In this document: one piece after another, positions 13,211-20,449 of the stretch | Position numbering within the stretch: the first letter of the stretch is position 1 | Layout of the letters: the number at the start of each line of letters is the position of its first letter | Source: an uncultured Clostridia bacterium | GTDB taxonomy: Bacteria > Bacillota > Clostridia > Christensenellales > Aristaeellaceae | DNA: 20,449 nucleotides | Assembly: GCA_934631055.1 (NCBI GenBank) | Contig: CAKTXP010000028.1 | Coordinates: forward strand, 1 to 20,449 | Reading direction: 5' to 3' | The notes under the pieces: model-generated | Databases searched by the model: none | What the model was told of the DNA's origin: nothing | The model's input: the letters and a program-made list of their open reading frames with translations, nothing else | Made by a program: the position numbers and the translations under genes

Positions 13211-14665
13211 ATGTTGAGCCTTGCGGTTTTTCTTCCCATTGTTTGCGGGTTAGCCATGTTCGCGTGCCGCGGCATGACGCATCGGGCGCGTCAGGTGCTG
13301 ACGGAGGGCGTGACGCTGGTCACGTCGCTGCTGGTGCTTTTCTGCCTGATGAACAAACGGGGCGTGGCTTATACGCCGTTTTACCTGCTGCCGGATCTGC
13401 CGATCAGCTTCTGCATCGACGGCGTGGGCAGCGTGTTTACGGCGATCGTCGCGTTCCTCTGGCCGCTGGCGACGCTGTATGGCTTTGAATATATGGAGCA
13501 TGAAGGCGGGGAGAACCACTTCTTCGCGCTTTATACCATCACCTACGGCGTGACGCTGGGCATTTCCACGGCGGCGAACGTCCTGACCCTGTATCTGTTC
13601 TATGAATTCCTGACTCTGTGTACCCTGCCGCTGGTCATGCACGGCACGAACAAAGCCTCTGTCCGCGCGGGCTACACCTATATGATGTATTCCTTCTTCG
13701 GCGCGGCGCTGGCGTTTGTCGGCGTGATGCTGGTCATCGGTTACGGCGACGGCGGCGCGTTCACCATGGGCGGCGTGATGAGCGCGGCTGCGGCGGAGCA
13801 TCCGCTGATGGTGCAGATCGGCTATATCTGCGCGTTCCTCGGCTTTGGCGTAAAGGCGGCGGTCTTTCCGTTCCATGTCTGGCTGCCGGAGGCTTCCGTC
13901 GCGCCGACGCCGGTCACGGCGCTGCTGCATGCGGTCGCGGTCGTCAAGAGCGGCGTCTTCGCCATCATCCGCGTGACGTATTTCAGCTTTGGCGCGCAGG
14001 TGATGCGCGGCACGACGGCGCAGGCAATCGCCCTGCTGCTGGCGAGCGCAACCATCGTCTACGGCTCGACAATGGCGGTCAAGGAGCATCACTTCAAGCG
14101 CCGCCTGGCGTATTCGACGGTCTCCAACCTGTCCTATATCGTGCTGGCGGCGTGCCTGATGACCCAGAACGGGTTGATTGCGGCGCTGGCGCACATGCTC
14201 TTCCATGCGCTGATTAAGATCACGCTGTTCTTCTGCGCGGGCGCTGTGCTGGTTAAGACCGAGCGCACGCAGATTGAGGATCTGCGCGGCATGGCGAAAG
14301 TGATGCCGTTCACCTGCGCGACGTATACCATCGGCGCCATTTCGCTGATGGGTACGCCGCTGCTTCCGGGCTTCGTGAGCAAATGGCTCATCGGTTCGGC
14401 TGCCATCGAAACGGGCACGACGCTGGGCATGATCGGCGTGGCGGCGATCCTCATCTCCGCCGTGCTGACCGCCATTTACCTGATGGGTCCGGCGCTGTCG
14501 ATGTACTTCCGCCCGCTGGAAGGCATGGAGCCGACGGCGAAATGCGACCCCGGCATGCGGATGAAGCTGCCGTTTGCGATCCTGGCGGTTTCCATCGTGC
14601 TGTGCGGAGTGTTCTCCAACCAGATCATCACGCTGCTGACGACGCTCGCCGCGGGCGTGATGTAA
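13211..14665 (+). CDS. Proton-conducting antiporter subunit 3 of 4
   Basis: A 484-residue NuoL/M/N-like antiporter subunit. Seen: Glu132 in LFYEFLTLC (TM5), Lys215 in FGVKAAVFPFHVWLP (TM7) with His222, Lys246 in AVAVVKSGVF (TM8), KRRLAYSTVSNLSYI, HALIKITLFF, and Lys391 in PGFVSKWLI (TM12). The loop TPVTALLHAVAVVKSG resembles the NuoL/MrpA type (x-VSALxHAATMVxAG) rather than the PAPASA-LSG type of its neighbours, so it comes from a different branch and is not a recent copy. The ATG follows AAGGAG with a 12-base gap from the preceding gene. Confidence 0.88.
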   Translation: MLSLAVFLPIVCGLAMFACRGMTHRARQVLTEGVTLVTSLLVLFCLMNKRGVAYTPFYLLPDLPISFCIDGVGSVFTAIVAFLWPLATLYGFEYMEHEGGENHFFALYTITYGVTLGISTAANVLTLYLFYEFLTLCTLPLVMHGTNKASVRAGYTYMMYSFFGAALAFVGVMLVIGYGDGGAFTMGGVMSAAAAEHPLMVQIGYICAFLGFGVKAAVFPFHVWLPEASVAPTPVTALLHAVAVVKSGVFAIIRVTYFSFGAQVMRGTTAQAIALLLASATIVYGSTMAVKEHHFKRRLAYSTVSNLSYIVLAACLMTQNGLIAALAHMLFHALIKITLFFCAGAVLVKTERTQIEDLRGMAKVMPFTCATYTIGAISLMGTPLLPGFVSKWLIGSAAIETGTTLGMIGVAAILISAVLTAIYLMGPALSMYFRPLEGMEPTAKCDPGMRMKLPFAILAVSIVLCGVFSNQIITLLTTLAAGVM

Positions 14666-14681
14666 GAGGGGAGGAGAAAAC

Positions 14682-16829
14682 ATGCTGTTCTTTCTTGTGT
14701 TTTTCCCGATGATTGCGGCGGTCTGCTGCTATCTGGTCGGGCGTAAGGATAAGGCGGCGCGCGACAAAGCGGTTCAGCTCTGCTGTCTGGCGGAGTTTGC
14801 GGTCGCCGCGGGCGCGATGGGGCTGGTCGTTGCGGGAAAAGAGCTTTCCGCCGCGATTCCCGGCTTCTGCGGATTCGGACTGAGCTTCCAGCTCGACGGC
14901 TTCCGTGCGCTGTATGCGCTGGTTGCGGGCGTGATGTGGCTGATGACGTCGCTGCTTTCCGGCGATTACTTTGCCCATCACTATCGCAACCGCAACCGGT
15001 ATTACTTCTTCTTCCTGCTGACGCAGGGCGCGACGGTCGGCGTGTTCCTGTCCGCGGATCTATTTACGACGTTCGTGTTTTTTGAGATCATGTCCTTTAC
15101 GTCGTATACATGGGTCGCGCACGACGAAACGCCCGGTGCGATGCGCGCGGCGGAAACGTATCTGGCGGTCGCCATCATCGGCGGCATGGTCATGCTGATG
15201 GGTCTGTTCCTGCTCTGGCATGAGCTGGGAACGCTGACGATCTCCGAACTGTATGCCGCGGCGGCTGCCTGCCCGAACAAGGGCGTCATCTGGGCGGCGA
15301 GCATCTGCATCCTGTTTGGCTTCGGCGCGAAGGCGGGCATGTTCCCGCTGCATATCTGGCTGCCGAAAGCGCATCCGGTCGCGCCGGCTCCGGCGTCCGC
15401 GCTGCTTTCCGGCATCCTGACGAAATCCGGCATTTTCGGCGTCATCGTCGTGTCGGCGAACATCTTCCGGGCAAGCGCGGCTTGGGGCAACCTCATCCTC
15501 GTGCTGGGACTGATTACGATGCTTGGCGGCGCGATTCTGGCGGTATTTTCCGTCAACCTCAAGCGCACGCTGGCGTGTTCCTCGATGAGCCAGATCGGCT
15601 TCATCCTGACGGGCATTGCGATGGGCTGCCTGCTGGGCGAGGAGAACGCGCTTGCCGCACGCGGCGCGCTGCTCTACATGGTCAACCATTCGCTCTTCAA
15701 GCTCATCCTGTTCATGGCTGCCGGTGTGGTTTACATGAACCTGCACAAGCTGAACCTGAACGACGTGCGCGGATTCGGACGCAAGAAACCCATTCTGCAC
15801 TTCGCGTTCCTGATGGGCGCGGTCGGTCTGATGGGCGTGCCGGGCTTCTCCGGCTATGTATCCAAGACGCTCATTCATGAGGGCATCGTGGAATACGCCG
15901 AGCTGCTGGCGGAAGAGGGCATGGGCGCGCTGGCGCTGCTCTACCGCGGCGCGGAATGGATCTACCTGTTCTCCGGCGGTCTGACCGGCGCATACATGAT
16001 TAAGCTTTATATCTGCCTGTTCTGGGAGAAGCATCCGACGCAGCAGATTGCCTACGAAGCGAAGAAGCCGTACATGGGCAAGCTTTCCGCGCTGGCGCTC
16101 TTCCTGAGCGCGGTACTCGTGCCGATTTTGGGCTTGACGCCGAATCTGACGATGGATCGCATCGCGGACATTGCGGGCGGCTTCCTGAATGCGGCGACGC
16201 CTGCGCATGCGGTCGAGTATTTCTCGCTGACAAACCTGAAAGGCGCCTGCACGTCGCTGGTCATCGGTCTGGTCGTGTATCTGGTCTTTATCCGGCCGGT
16301 GCTGATGAAGAAGGAAAACAGCGTGAGCGAGTATGTCGATCGCTGGCCCAGCTGGCTGGACATCGAGGATCGGGTGTATCGTCCGGCGATCAACGGTCTG
16401 CTCTCCATCGGCGGCGCGGTCGCGAGCCTTGGCAGCGAAGCGACGCTGGAGACGTACATCTATCGTCCGCTGATTCAGGCGTTGACGCTTATCGGCGCGG
16501 TGGTGTTCGGTTTCCTCGGCGGCTTGACGGACTTTATCGCCGATCTGATTTCGCGCAAGATTCTTTCCGCGCGGAAGAAGAAAGAGCCGGCCTCTGTCGG
16601 CAACGTCGTCACCCGCACGCTTGGCGGCATGGTGGACAGCATGGCGGAAGGGCTTAACCACACCGTGCTGCGCGGTCACCAGATCGAGCATCACGCCCTC
16701 GGACGCATCTCCGGCGCGTGGGATGGACTGATGGACGCCATCAGCCAGATGAGCCACACGATGAGCTATGGTTTGCTGCTCTTCGGACTGGGACTCTGCG
16801 TAACACTGCTGTATCTGATGTTCTATTGA
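14682..16829 (+). CDS. Proton-conducting antiporter subunit 4 of 4, with long C-terminal arm
   Basis: A 715-residue NuoL/HyfB-like subunit and the last gene of the operon. Seen: Glu135 in FFEIMSF (TM5), Lys217 in FGAKAGMFPLHIWLP (TM7) with His224, Lys248 in GILTKSGIF (TM8), RTLACSSMSQIGFI, HSLFKLILF, and Lys395 in GYVSKTLI (TM12). The extra 200 or so residues hold a TM at about 520-535, WLDIEDRVYRP at about 551-561, a second TYIYRP at about 590-595 followed by a hydrophobic helix, a polar amphipathic stretch at about 630-685 and a final TM at 693-715. This layout recalls the lateral helix plus terminal TM of NuoL, or the HyfB/MbxH type C-terminus. GAGGAG precedes the ATG, 16 bases after the previous stop. 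Confidence 0.88.
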   Translation: MLFFLVFFPMIAAVCCYLVGRKDKAARDKAVQLCCLAEFAVAAGAMGLVVAGKELSAAIPGFCGFGLSFQLDGFRALYALVAGVMWLMTSLLSGDYFAHHYRNRNRYYFFFLLTQGATVGVFLSADLFTTFVFFEIMSFTSYTWVAHDETPGAMRAAETYLAVAIIGGMVMLMGLFLLWHELGTLTISELYAAAAACPNKGVIWAASICILFGFGAKAGMFPLHIWLPKAHPVAPAPASALLSGILTKSGIFGVIVVSANIFRASAAWGNLILVLGLITMLGGAILAVFSVNLKRTLACSSMSQIGFILTGIAMGCLLGEENALAARGALLYMVNHSLFKLILFMAAGVVYMNLHKLNLNDVRGFGRKKPILHFAFLMGAVGLMGVPGFSGYVSKTLIHEGIVEYAELLAEEGMGALALLYRGAEWIYLFSGGLTGAYMIKLYICLFWEKHPTQQIAYEAKKPYMGKLSALALFLSAVLVPILGLTPNLTMDRIADIAGGFLNAATPAHAVEYFSLTNLKGACTSLVIGLVVYLVFIRPVLMKKENSVSEYVDRWPSWLDIEDRVYRPAINGLLSIGGAVASLGSEATLETYIYRPLIQALTLIGAVVFGFLGGLTDFIADLISRKILSARKKKEPASVGNVVTRTLGGMVDSMAEGLNHTVLRGHQIEHHALGRISGAWDGLMDAISQMSHTMSYGLLLFGLGLCVTLLYLMFY

Positions 16830-16838
16830 GAATCGAAT

Positions 16839-16881
16839 AAAAAGCGTCGCTCCTCCTTGTCAGAAGGGCGACACTTTTTTT
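16839..16881 (+). terminator. Rho-independent terminator of the antiporter operon
   Basis: AAAAAGCGTCGC (16839-16850) pairs with GCGACACTTTTT (16868-16879) with one mismatch. A small inner stem CCTT/AAGG is closed by GTCAG, and the outer stem runs into seven Ts. It begins ten bases after the stop codon and marks the end of the operon. Confidence 0.82.
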
Positions 16882-16898
16882 ATTCTGCGCAAACCGCA

Positions 16899-16927
16899 TT
16901 GACAGACGGTTATAAGCATGTTAGAAT
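16899..16927 (+). promoter_or_regulatory. Promoter of MATE exporter 2
   Basis: TTGACA (16899-16904), 17 bases, TAGAAT (16922-16927). It lies just after the antiporter terminator and about 60 bases before the MATE start, so the MATE gene is an independent unit. Confidence 0.8.
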
Positions 16928-16988
16928 ACAATCTTGTGCAATATGAGAAAATGTGATGATTTGAATGCCTGAAAGAGAGAGGAAAACC

Positions 16989-18383
16989 ATGGCGAACCCG
17001 GAAAACAGAATTGAAAACGATATCCAAAACGAGATTCAGCAGGAAAACAAAATGGGCGTGATGCCGGTCGGCAGGCTGCTCTTTACGATGAGCCTGCCGA
17101 TCATGATCTCCATGCTGGTGCAGGCGCTGTACAACGTGGTCGATTCCATGTTCGTTGCGCGCGTGAGCGAAAACGCGCTGACTGCGCTGAGCATGGCGTT
17201 CCCGATTCAGAACCTGATGATTGCGGTTTCTACCGGTCTGGGTGTCGGCTTGAACGCGGTGCTTTCCCGCGCGCTGGGCGCGAAGGACAGCAAGGGCGTC
17301 AACAGCGCGGCGACCAACGGCATCATGCTGATGCTCATCTGCGGATTGCTCTTCATGCTCGGCGGCGTGACGGTCGTCCGCCCGTACTTCGAGATGCAGA
17401 CGGACATCGAGGAGATCGTGACCAGCGGCATCGACTACACGACCATCGTCATGGTCGGCTCGATGGGCATTTTCATGCAGATCCTCTTCGAGCGCCTGCT
17501 GCAAAGCACGGGGCGCACGATGCTGACGATGATCAGCCAGGGTACGGGCGCGATCGTCAACATCATCTTTGACCCGATCTTCATCTTTGGCTATTTCGGC
17601 TTCCCGAAAATGGGCGTTGCCGGCGCGGCGTATGCGACCATTCTGGGTCAGTGGATCGCGGCGGTGCTGGGTCTCATCATGAACATTCGGATGAATCCGG
17701 AAGTTTCCATCAGCATGAAGGGCTTCAAGCCGCATGGTGCGACGCTTCGCCGCATCCTGTCTATCGGCATCCCGTCGGTGGTCATGCAGTCCATCGGCTC
17801 GGTCATGACCTTCCTGATGAATCAGATCCTCATCGTGTTCTCTTCTACGGCGGTCGCGGTCTTTGGCGTATACTTCAAGCTTCAGAGCTTTGTGTTCATG
17901 CCGGTCTTTGGTCTGAACAACGGCACGGTACCGATTGTCGCCTACAACTTCGGCGCGCGCAAGGGCGACCGCATGAAAAAGACCATCAAATACTCCATCT
18001 GCGCGGCAATCGGCATCATGATCTGCGGCGCGCTGCTTTTCCAGTCCATTCCGGACAAGCTGCTGATGCTGTTTGATGCGTCGGACGAGATGCTCCGTCT
18101 GGGCGTTCCGGCTCTGCGCATCATCTCGCTGGGCTTCCCGCTGGCGGGCTTCGGCATCGGCGCGGGCTCGGTATTCCAGGCGCTCGGATACAGCGTGTAT
18201 TCGATGGTCATCTCGCTGATCCGTCAGCTGGTGGTGCTTATCCCGTGCGCGTATCTCATCGGTCAGGTGACCGGCGACGTGACGGGCGTCTGGTGGGCGT
18301 TCTTCATTGCGGAAGCGGTCTCGCTGGTGGTCAGCGCGCTGTATCTGCGCCGCGTGAACCGCAAAGTTATCCGGACGATCTAA
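16989..18383 (+). CDS. MATE family exporter 2 (MepA/DinF-like)
   Basis: A 464-residue MATE transporter. Seen: a polar Asn/Glu-rich N-terminus (residues 1-22), then LLFTMSLPIMISMLVQALYNVVDSMFVARV (TM1, the family hallmark, with VDSMFV); about twelve helices; DPIFIFGYFGFPKMGVAGAAYAT before TM6; and the second-half motif NNGTVPIVAYNFGARKGDRMKK. It differs clearly from MATE 1 in sequence. It belongs to the group of Clostridia MATE proteins often compared with MepA; the drug or metabolite substrate is unknown. The ATG at 16989 follows AGAGAGG; an in-frame ATG at 16965 is possible but lacks a good site. It is monocistronic: own promoter upstream, repeat-derived terminator 10 bases downstream. No regulator gene is adjacent. 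Confidence 0.92.
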   Translation: MANPENRIENDIQNEIQQENKMGVMPVGRLLFTMSLPIMISMLVQALYNVVDSMFVARVSENALTALSMAFPIQNLMIAVSTGLGVGLNAVLSRALGAKDSKGVNSAATNGIMLMLICGLLFMLGGVTVVRPYFEMQTDIEEIVTSGIDYTTIVMVGSMGIFMQILFERLLQSTGRTMLTMISQGTGAIVNIIFDPIFIFGYFGFPKMGVAGAAYATILGQWIAAVLGLIMNIRMNPEVSISMKGFKPHGATLRRILSIGIPSVVMQSIGSVMTFLMNQILIVFSSTAVAVFGVYFKLQSFVFMPVFGLNNGTVPIVAYNFGARKGDRMKKTIKYSICAAIGIMICGALLFQSIPDKLLMLFDASDEMLRLGVPALRIISLGFPLAGFGIGAGSVFQALGYSVYSMVISLIRQLVVLIPCAYLIGQVTGDVTGVWWAFFIAEAVSLVVSALYLRRVNRKVIRTI

Positions 18384-18393
18384 AGCAAAATAA

Positions 18394-18513
18394 AGCCCTC
18401 TCAGTCACTTCGTGACAGTTCTCCCAAAGGGAGAGCTAAGGTGTCTGCAAACTTTCAAATGTTTGCGTATCTTGGCTCCCACGCTGGGAAATGCCCGAAG
18501 GACGGAGAGGGCT
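18394..18513. repeat. Palindromic intergenic repeat, second copy, acting as terminator
   Basis: A 120-base copy of the 3006-3133 element: AGCCCTCTC at the left end, GAGAGGGCT at the right end, GTCAC-TTC-GTGAC and CTCCC-AAA-GGGAG hairpins in the left arm, centre GCAAAC/GTTTGC, and a more decayed right arm (CTCCCACGCTGGGAAATGCCCGAAG). It starts 10 bases after the MATE 2 stop and is followed directly by TTTTTT (18512-18517), so it probably also terminates that transcript. Confidence 0.8.
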
Positions 18514-18554
18514 TTTTTCAGCTTATAGGAAATTGCATAAAGCTTGCTCGCGTG

Positions 18555-18610
18555 CGTAAAGCTCTGAATCTTTACGGACTGTGGCGGAAATGCAGGCGGG
18601 TTCCGCCTGC
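18555..18610 (-). terminator. Hairpins downstream of the secreted PNPOx-like gene
   Basis: GCAGGCGG-GTT-CCGCCTGC (18592-18610) is a perfect 8-bp stem, 8 bases past the stop codon of the minus-strand gene. CGTAAAG/CTTTACG (18555-18576) forms a second 7-bp stem. U-tracts are weak, so termination is likely but not certain. Confidence 0.5.
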
Positions 18611-18617
18611 TTGATCC

Positions 18618-19106
18618 TTAGCCCAGCGGGCGGATCTCGGTGATCTCAAAGAACATCGCGCCTTCGCGGGCGTTCTTGGCGAGCTCTTCGGCGACGGATT
18701 CATCCGTGATGGACTGGAAGGTGATGCGCGCGCCGGAAATAGCGTAGGGCTTGGCGCCTTCTTCGCTGGACGGCGTGGCGGCGTACACGGCGACGCCCTG
18801 ACCGTTCGCGGTCAGATTCGCCTTGGACTGGTTCTCGGCAAGACCGAGCTGGAGGTAGTACTTATCCTCAAGCTTGACCATCGAGAAGATGAAGTAGGCG
18901 GCGTTGGGCGAGCCGTCCGGATTGGTGGTGGAGACGAGATAGAAGCCGGAGAAGGAGTTGACGGCGTTCATCAGGTCGTCGCCGGTCAGCGCGGAATCGC
19001 CATAGAAATTGGCGACGGAAGCGGAAGAGACGGCGTCCTCGGCGAGACCGAGAGCGGGCAGGCAGAAAGCCGCCGCGAGCATCAGCGGGATAAAGCGTTT
19101 TTTCAT
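18618..19106 (-). CDS. Secreted PNPOx-like split-barrel protein
   Basis: 162 residues. Seen: an N-terminal signal peptide (KKR, hydrophobic core to Leu21, probable cleavage after Ala22 in LGLA-ED, no lipobox), then a domain resembling the pyridoxamine 5'-phosphate oxidase-like FMN-binding split barrel: FYLVSTTNPDGSPNAAYFIFSM, KYYLQLGLAENQSKANLTANGQGVAVYAA, and a C-terminal strand MFFEITEIRP. The family pattern is STxxxDGxPxxxx ... N-x-KxxNLxxNxxVxV. Such proteins are normally cytoplasmic flavin enzymes or flavin stores; an exported version is uncommon. Flavin binding and reaction are inferred only weakly. AAAGGATG precedes the ATG. It has its own promoter and is divergent from the ABC exporter genes. 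Confidence 0.8.
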   Translation of the reverse strand: MKKRFIPLMLAAAFCLPALGLAEDAVSSASVANFYGDSALTGDDLMNAVNSFSGFYLVSTTNPDGSPNAAYFIFSMVKLEDKYYLQLGLAENQSKANLTANGQGVAVYAATPSSEEGAKPYAISGARITFQSITDESVAEELAKNAREGAMFFEITEIRPLG

Positions 19107-19146
19107 TGAAAAGTCATCCTTTCAGAACGAATTGAATTGCCCACAT

Positions 19147-19175
19147 AGTGTACATGATTGATTCAAAAATGTCAA
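19147..19175 (-). promoter_or_regulatory. Promoter of the secreted PNPOx-like gene
   Basis: On the minus strand TTGACA (19170-19175), 17 bases, TACACT (19147-19152), placing the transcription start about 35 bases before the ATG at 19106. Confidence 0.75.
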
Positions 19176-19267
19176 GCATACGAAAGGTGGATTTTTTCTC
19201 ATACCGATTGGACGAAAGACAGTTTTTTTCTCATACTGACTGAATAGAGAATCGACCGGCAATATTA

Positions 19268-19296
19268 TTGAAAATTGAAATATTTTGCCGTATAAT
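19268..19296 (+). promoter_or_regulatory. Promoter of the adaptor-ABC exporter operon
   Basis: TTGAAA (19268-19273), 17 bases, TATAAT (19291-19296), 44 bases before the GTG start at 19341. The AT-rich 19107-19340 gap holds this and the divergent promoter but no gene. Confidence 0.78.
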
Positions 19297-19340
19297 GAAC
19301 CCCATGACGAAAAAACAGACGGTATAGGAGGTTGGAACCC

Positions 19341-20216
19341 GTGAAGAAAAAGAAAAAATGGCTGAAATGGGTCATCATTCTGGTGATTGTGGTTGCGGTC
19401 GTCGGCTGGTTTGCAATGGTTTCTCAACAGACGCAGTCCGCGGTATATACCGACGTTCAGGCGACGACGGGCAATTTGGAGACCTATTATAACTTTGACG
19501 GACTGGTCAAGGCGAAGCGCATGCAGACCATCGCCAGCGCGCAGGCGGATACCGTGCGCACGGTGTACGTCAGGCAGAATCAGCAGGTGAAGAAAGGCGA
19601 GAAGCTTTATCGGCTGGACAGCGGCGAGACCGTTCAGGCGGATATCGCGGGCGAGGTGACCGGACTGTACATTCAGGAGGACGGCGTCGTTTCCGCGGGC
19701 GAAAAGACCGTGGAGATCATCGACATGAACAGCCTTGAAGTCGAGCTGAAAGTCGATGAATACGACGTGGCGGCGGTGACGCCCGGAACGCCGGTGCAGG
19801 TCTCTGTTCTGGCGACAGGCGGGCAGTTCACCGGCAGCGTGACTGCGCTGGACAAGAACGGCACGGCTTCCGGCGACCTTTCCTATTATATCGCGACGGT
19901 TGCGCTGGAGAGCGGCGAGGGCGTATACCCCGGCATGCAGATCAGCGCGAAGATTCTGCGCGAGAAGGCGGAGAACGCCGTGCTGCTCCGTCAGGATGCG
20001 GTGCAGTTTGACGAGTTCAACAAGCCGTATGTCTATATGAGCGGCGCGGACGGCAAGGAAGTCGTGCAGGTCGGCATCAGCGTCGGCGCGAGCGACGGCA
20101 TCTACTGCGAGATCACGGACGGGCTGAAGGCGGGCGACACGGTGCTTAAACCCAGCGGAATGAGCATGGCGGAGCTGATGCAGCAGATGCAGCAGATGCA
20201 GACGCAGAGCCACTGA
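19341..20216 (+). CDS. HlyD/MacA-type membrane fusion adaptor without alpha-hairpin
   Basis: A 291-residue efflux adaptor. Seen: a basic KKKKK start and one TM at about residues 10-26, so it is anchored with the bulk outside; a barrel-sandwich (lipoyl) half with VRTVYVRQNQQVKKGEKLYRLD, followed after only a few residues by the second half IAGEVTGLYIQEDGVVSAGEK; a beta-barrel domain (LEVELKVDEYDVAAVTPGTPVQV, FTGSVTALD); then the membrane-proximal domain and a Met/Gln-rich end (LMQQMQQMQ). The helical hairpin that normally separates the lipoyl halves is absent. Start: GTG 19341, nine bases after AGGAGG (19326-19331); the TTG at 19332 is too close to that site. The next gene is the ABC ATPase, so the pair resembles YknX-YknY of Bacillus or MacA-MacB. 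Confidence 0.88.
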   Translation: MKKKKKWLKWVIILVIVVAVVGWFAMVSQQTQSAVYTDVQATTGNLETYYNFDGLVKAKRMQTIASAQADTVRTVYVRQNQQVKKGEKLYRLDSGETVQADIAGEVTGLYIQEDGVVSAGEKTVEIIDMNSLEVELKVDEYDVAAVTPGTPVQVSVLATGGQFTGSVTALDKNGTASGDLSYYIATVALESGEGVYPGMQISAKILREKAENAVLLRQDAVQFDEFNKPYVYMSGADGKEVVQVGISVGASDGIYCEITDGLKAGDTVLKPSGMSMAELMQQMQQMQTQSH

Positions 20217-20228
20217 TCGGAGGTCGTC

Positions 20229-20449
20229 ATGAGCAGCAGCGATTTTTTCAAGATGAAAAATATCGTCAAGCAATATGTGGTCGGCGAAGAAGTGCAGACG
20301 ATCCTCAAGGGCATTGACCTTGAAATCCGGGAGGGAGAATTCCTCTCCATCCTCGGTCCTTCCGGCAGCGGAAAATCCACGCTGATGAACATCATCGGCT
20401 GTCTGGATACGCCGACTTCCGGCGAGTATATCCTGCATGGGCGCACGAT
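20229..20449 (+). CDS. ABC transporter ATP-binding protein (N-terminal part, MacB/YknY-like)
   Basis: The first 73 codons before the window edge. Seen: FKMKNIVKQYVVGEEVQTILKGIDLEI, a typical A-loop strand with aromatic Tyr, and the Walker A motif GPSGSGKST at about residues 43-51, then LMNIIGCLDTPTSGEY, which is characteristic of the MacB/LolD/YknY group (LNIIGxLDxPTSGxY). It powers export through a permease that should be encoded just beyond the window, together with the adaptor 12 bases upstream. The ATG has GGAGG at 20219-20223. The signature and Walker B motifs are not in the window. Confidence 0.93.
   Translation, partial: MSSSDFFKMKNIVKQYVVGEEVQTILKGIDLEIREGEFLSILGPSGSGKSTLMNIIGCLDTPTSGEYILHGRT

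Noticed and set aside
13250..16757. Long minus-strand open frames (477 and 565 codons)
   Set aside because: They are antisense to subunits 3 and 4, which have complete family motifs; the antisense proteins are low-complexity His/Arg-rich.
10217..16829. Complex I (nuoL/M/N) or hydrogenase-4 membrane arm
   Set aside because: The flanking mnhE-F-G-B-C genes identify an Mrp/Mbh-type system, and no nuoA/H/J, quinone-binding or FeS subunits are present.
19122..20438. 438-codon minus-strand open frame
   Set aside because: Antisense to the adaptor and ABC genes and crossing two promoters; no motif.

Overview
The window looks like a chromosomal segment of a mid-to-high GC, monoderm anaerobe of the Bacillota (Clostridia, gut type). 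This is inferred from the strong AGGAGG-type ribosome binding sites, consensus TTGACA/TATAAT promoters, frequent GTG/TTG starts, a D-amino acid transaminase pair, an AraC/MATE pair, and a family of palindromic intergenic repeats of the kind seen in gut Clostridia. The species cannot be named from the sequence alone. No rRNA, tRNA, CRISPR array, transposase or phage gene was seen.

Left part (1-6808): a GT2 glycosyltransferase cut by the window edge (minus strand); two tandem class-IV PLP aminotransferases of the D-alanine transaminase type (plus strand); about 500 bases of gene-free, hairpin-rich repeat DNA; a HAD phosphatase translationally coupled to a MATE exporter (minus strand); a divergent AraC-type regulator; and a small protein of unknown family.

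Centre (6997-16881): one promoter-to-terminator operon of about 9.8 kb encoding a multisubunit Mrp/Mnh-type cation/proton antiporter. The order is mnhE, mnhF, mnhG, mbhD, an mbhE-mnhB fusion, mnhC, then four consecutive NuoL/M/N-like antiporter subunits (498, 488, 484 and 715 aa). The first eight domains follow the order of the membrane arm of archaeal Mbh hydrogenase (mbhA to mbhH). No hydrogenase or other oxidoreductase gene is present, and a terminator closes the operon. All four antiporter subunits keep the channel Glu and Lys residues. Standard Mrp has two such subunits and complex I has three. Five consecutive small subunits also carry unusual charged cytoplasmic tails. This operon is the most interesting object in the window.

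Right part (16899-20449): a second MATE exporter with its own consensus promoter, ending in a repeat copy that doubles as a terminator; a secreted PNPOx-like split-barrel protein (minus strand); and, divergently, a short HlyD/MacA-type adaptor followed by the start of an ABC ATPase, which resembles the YknXYZ/MacAB export systems. The shared theme is membrane transport: two MATE pumps, one ABC exporter and a large ion antiporter.
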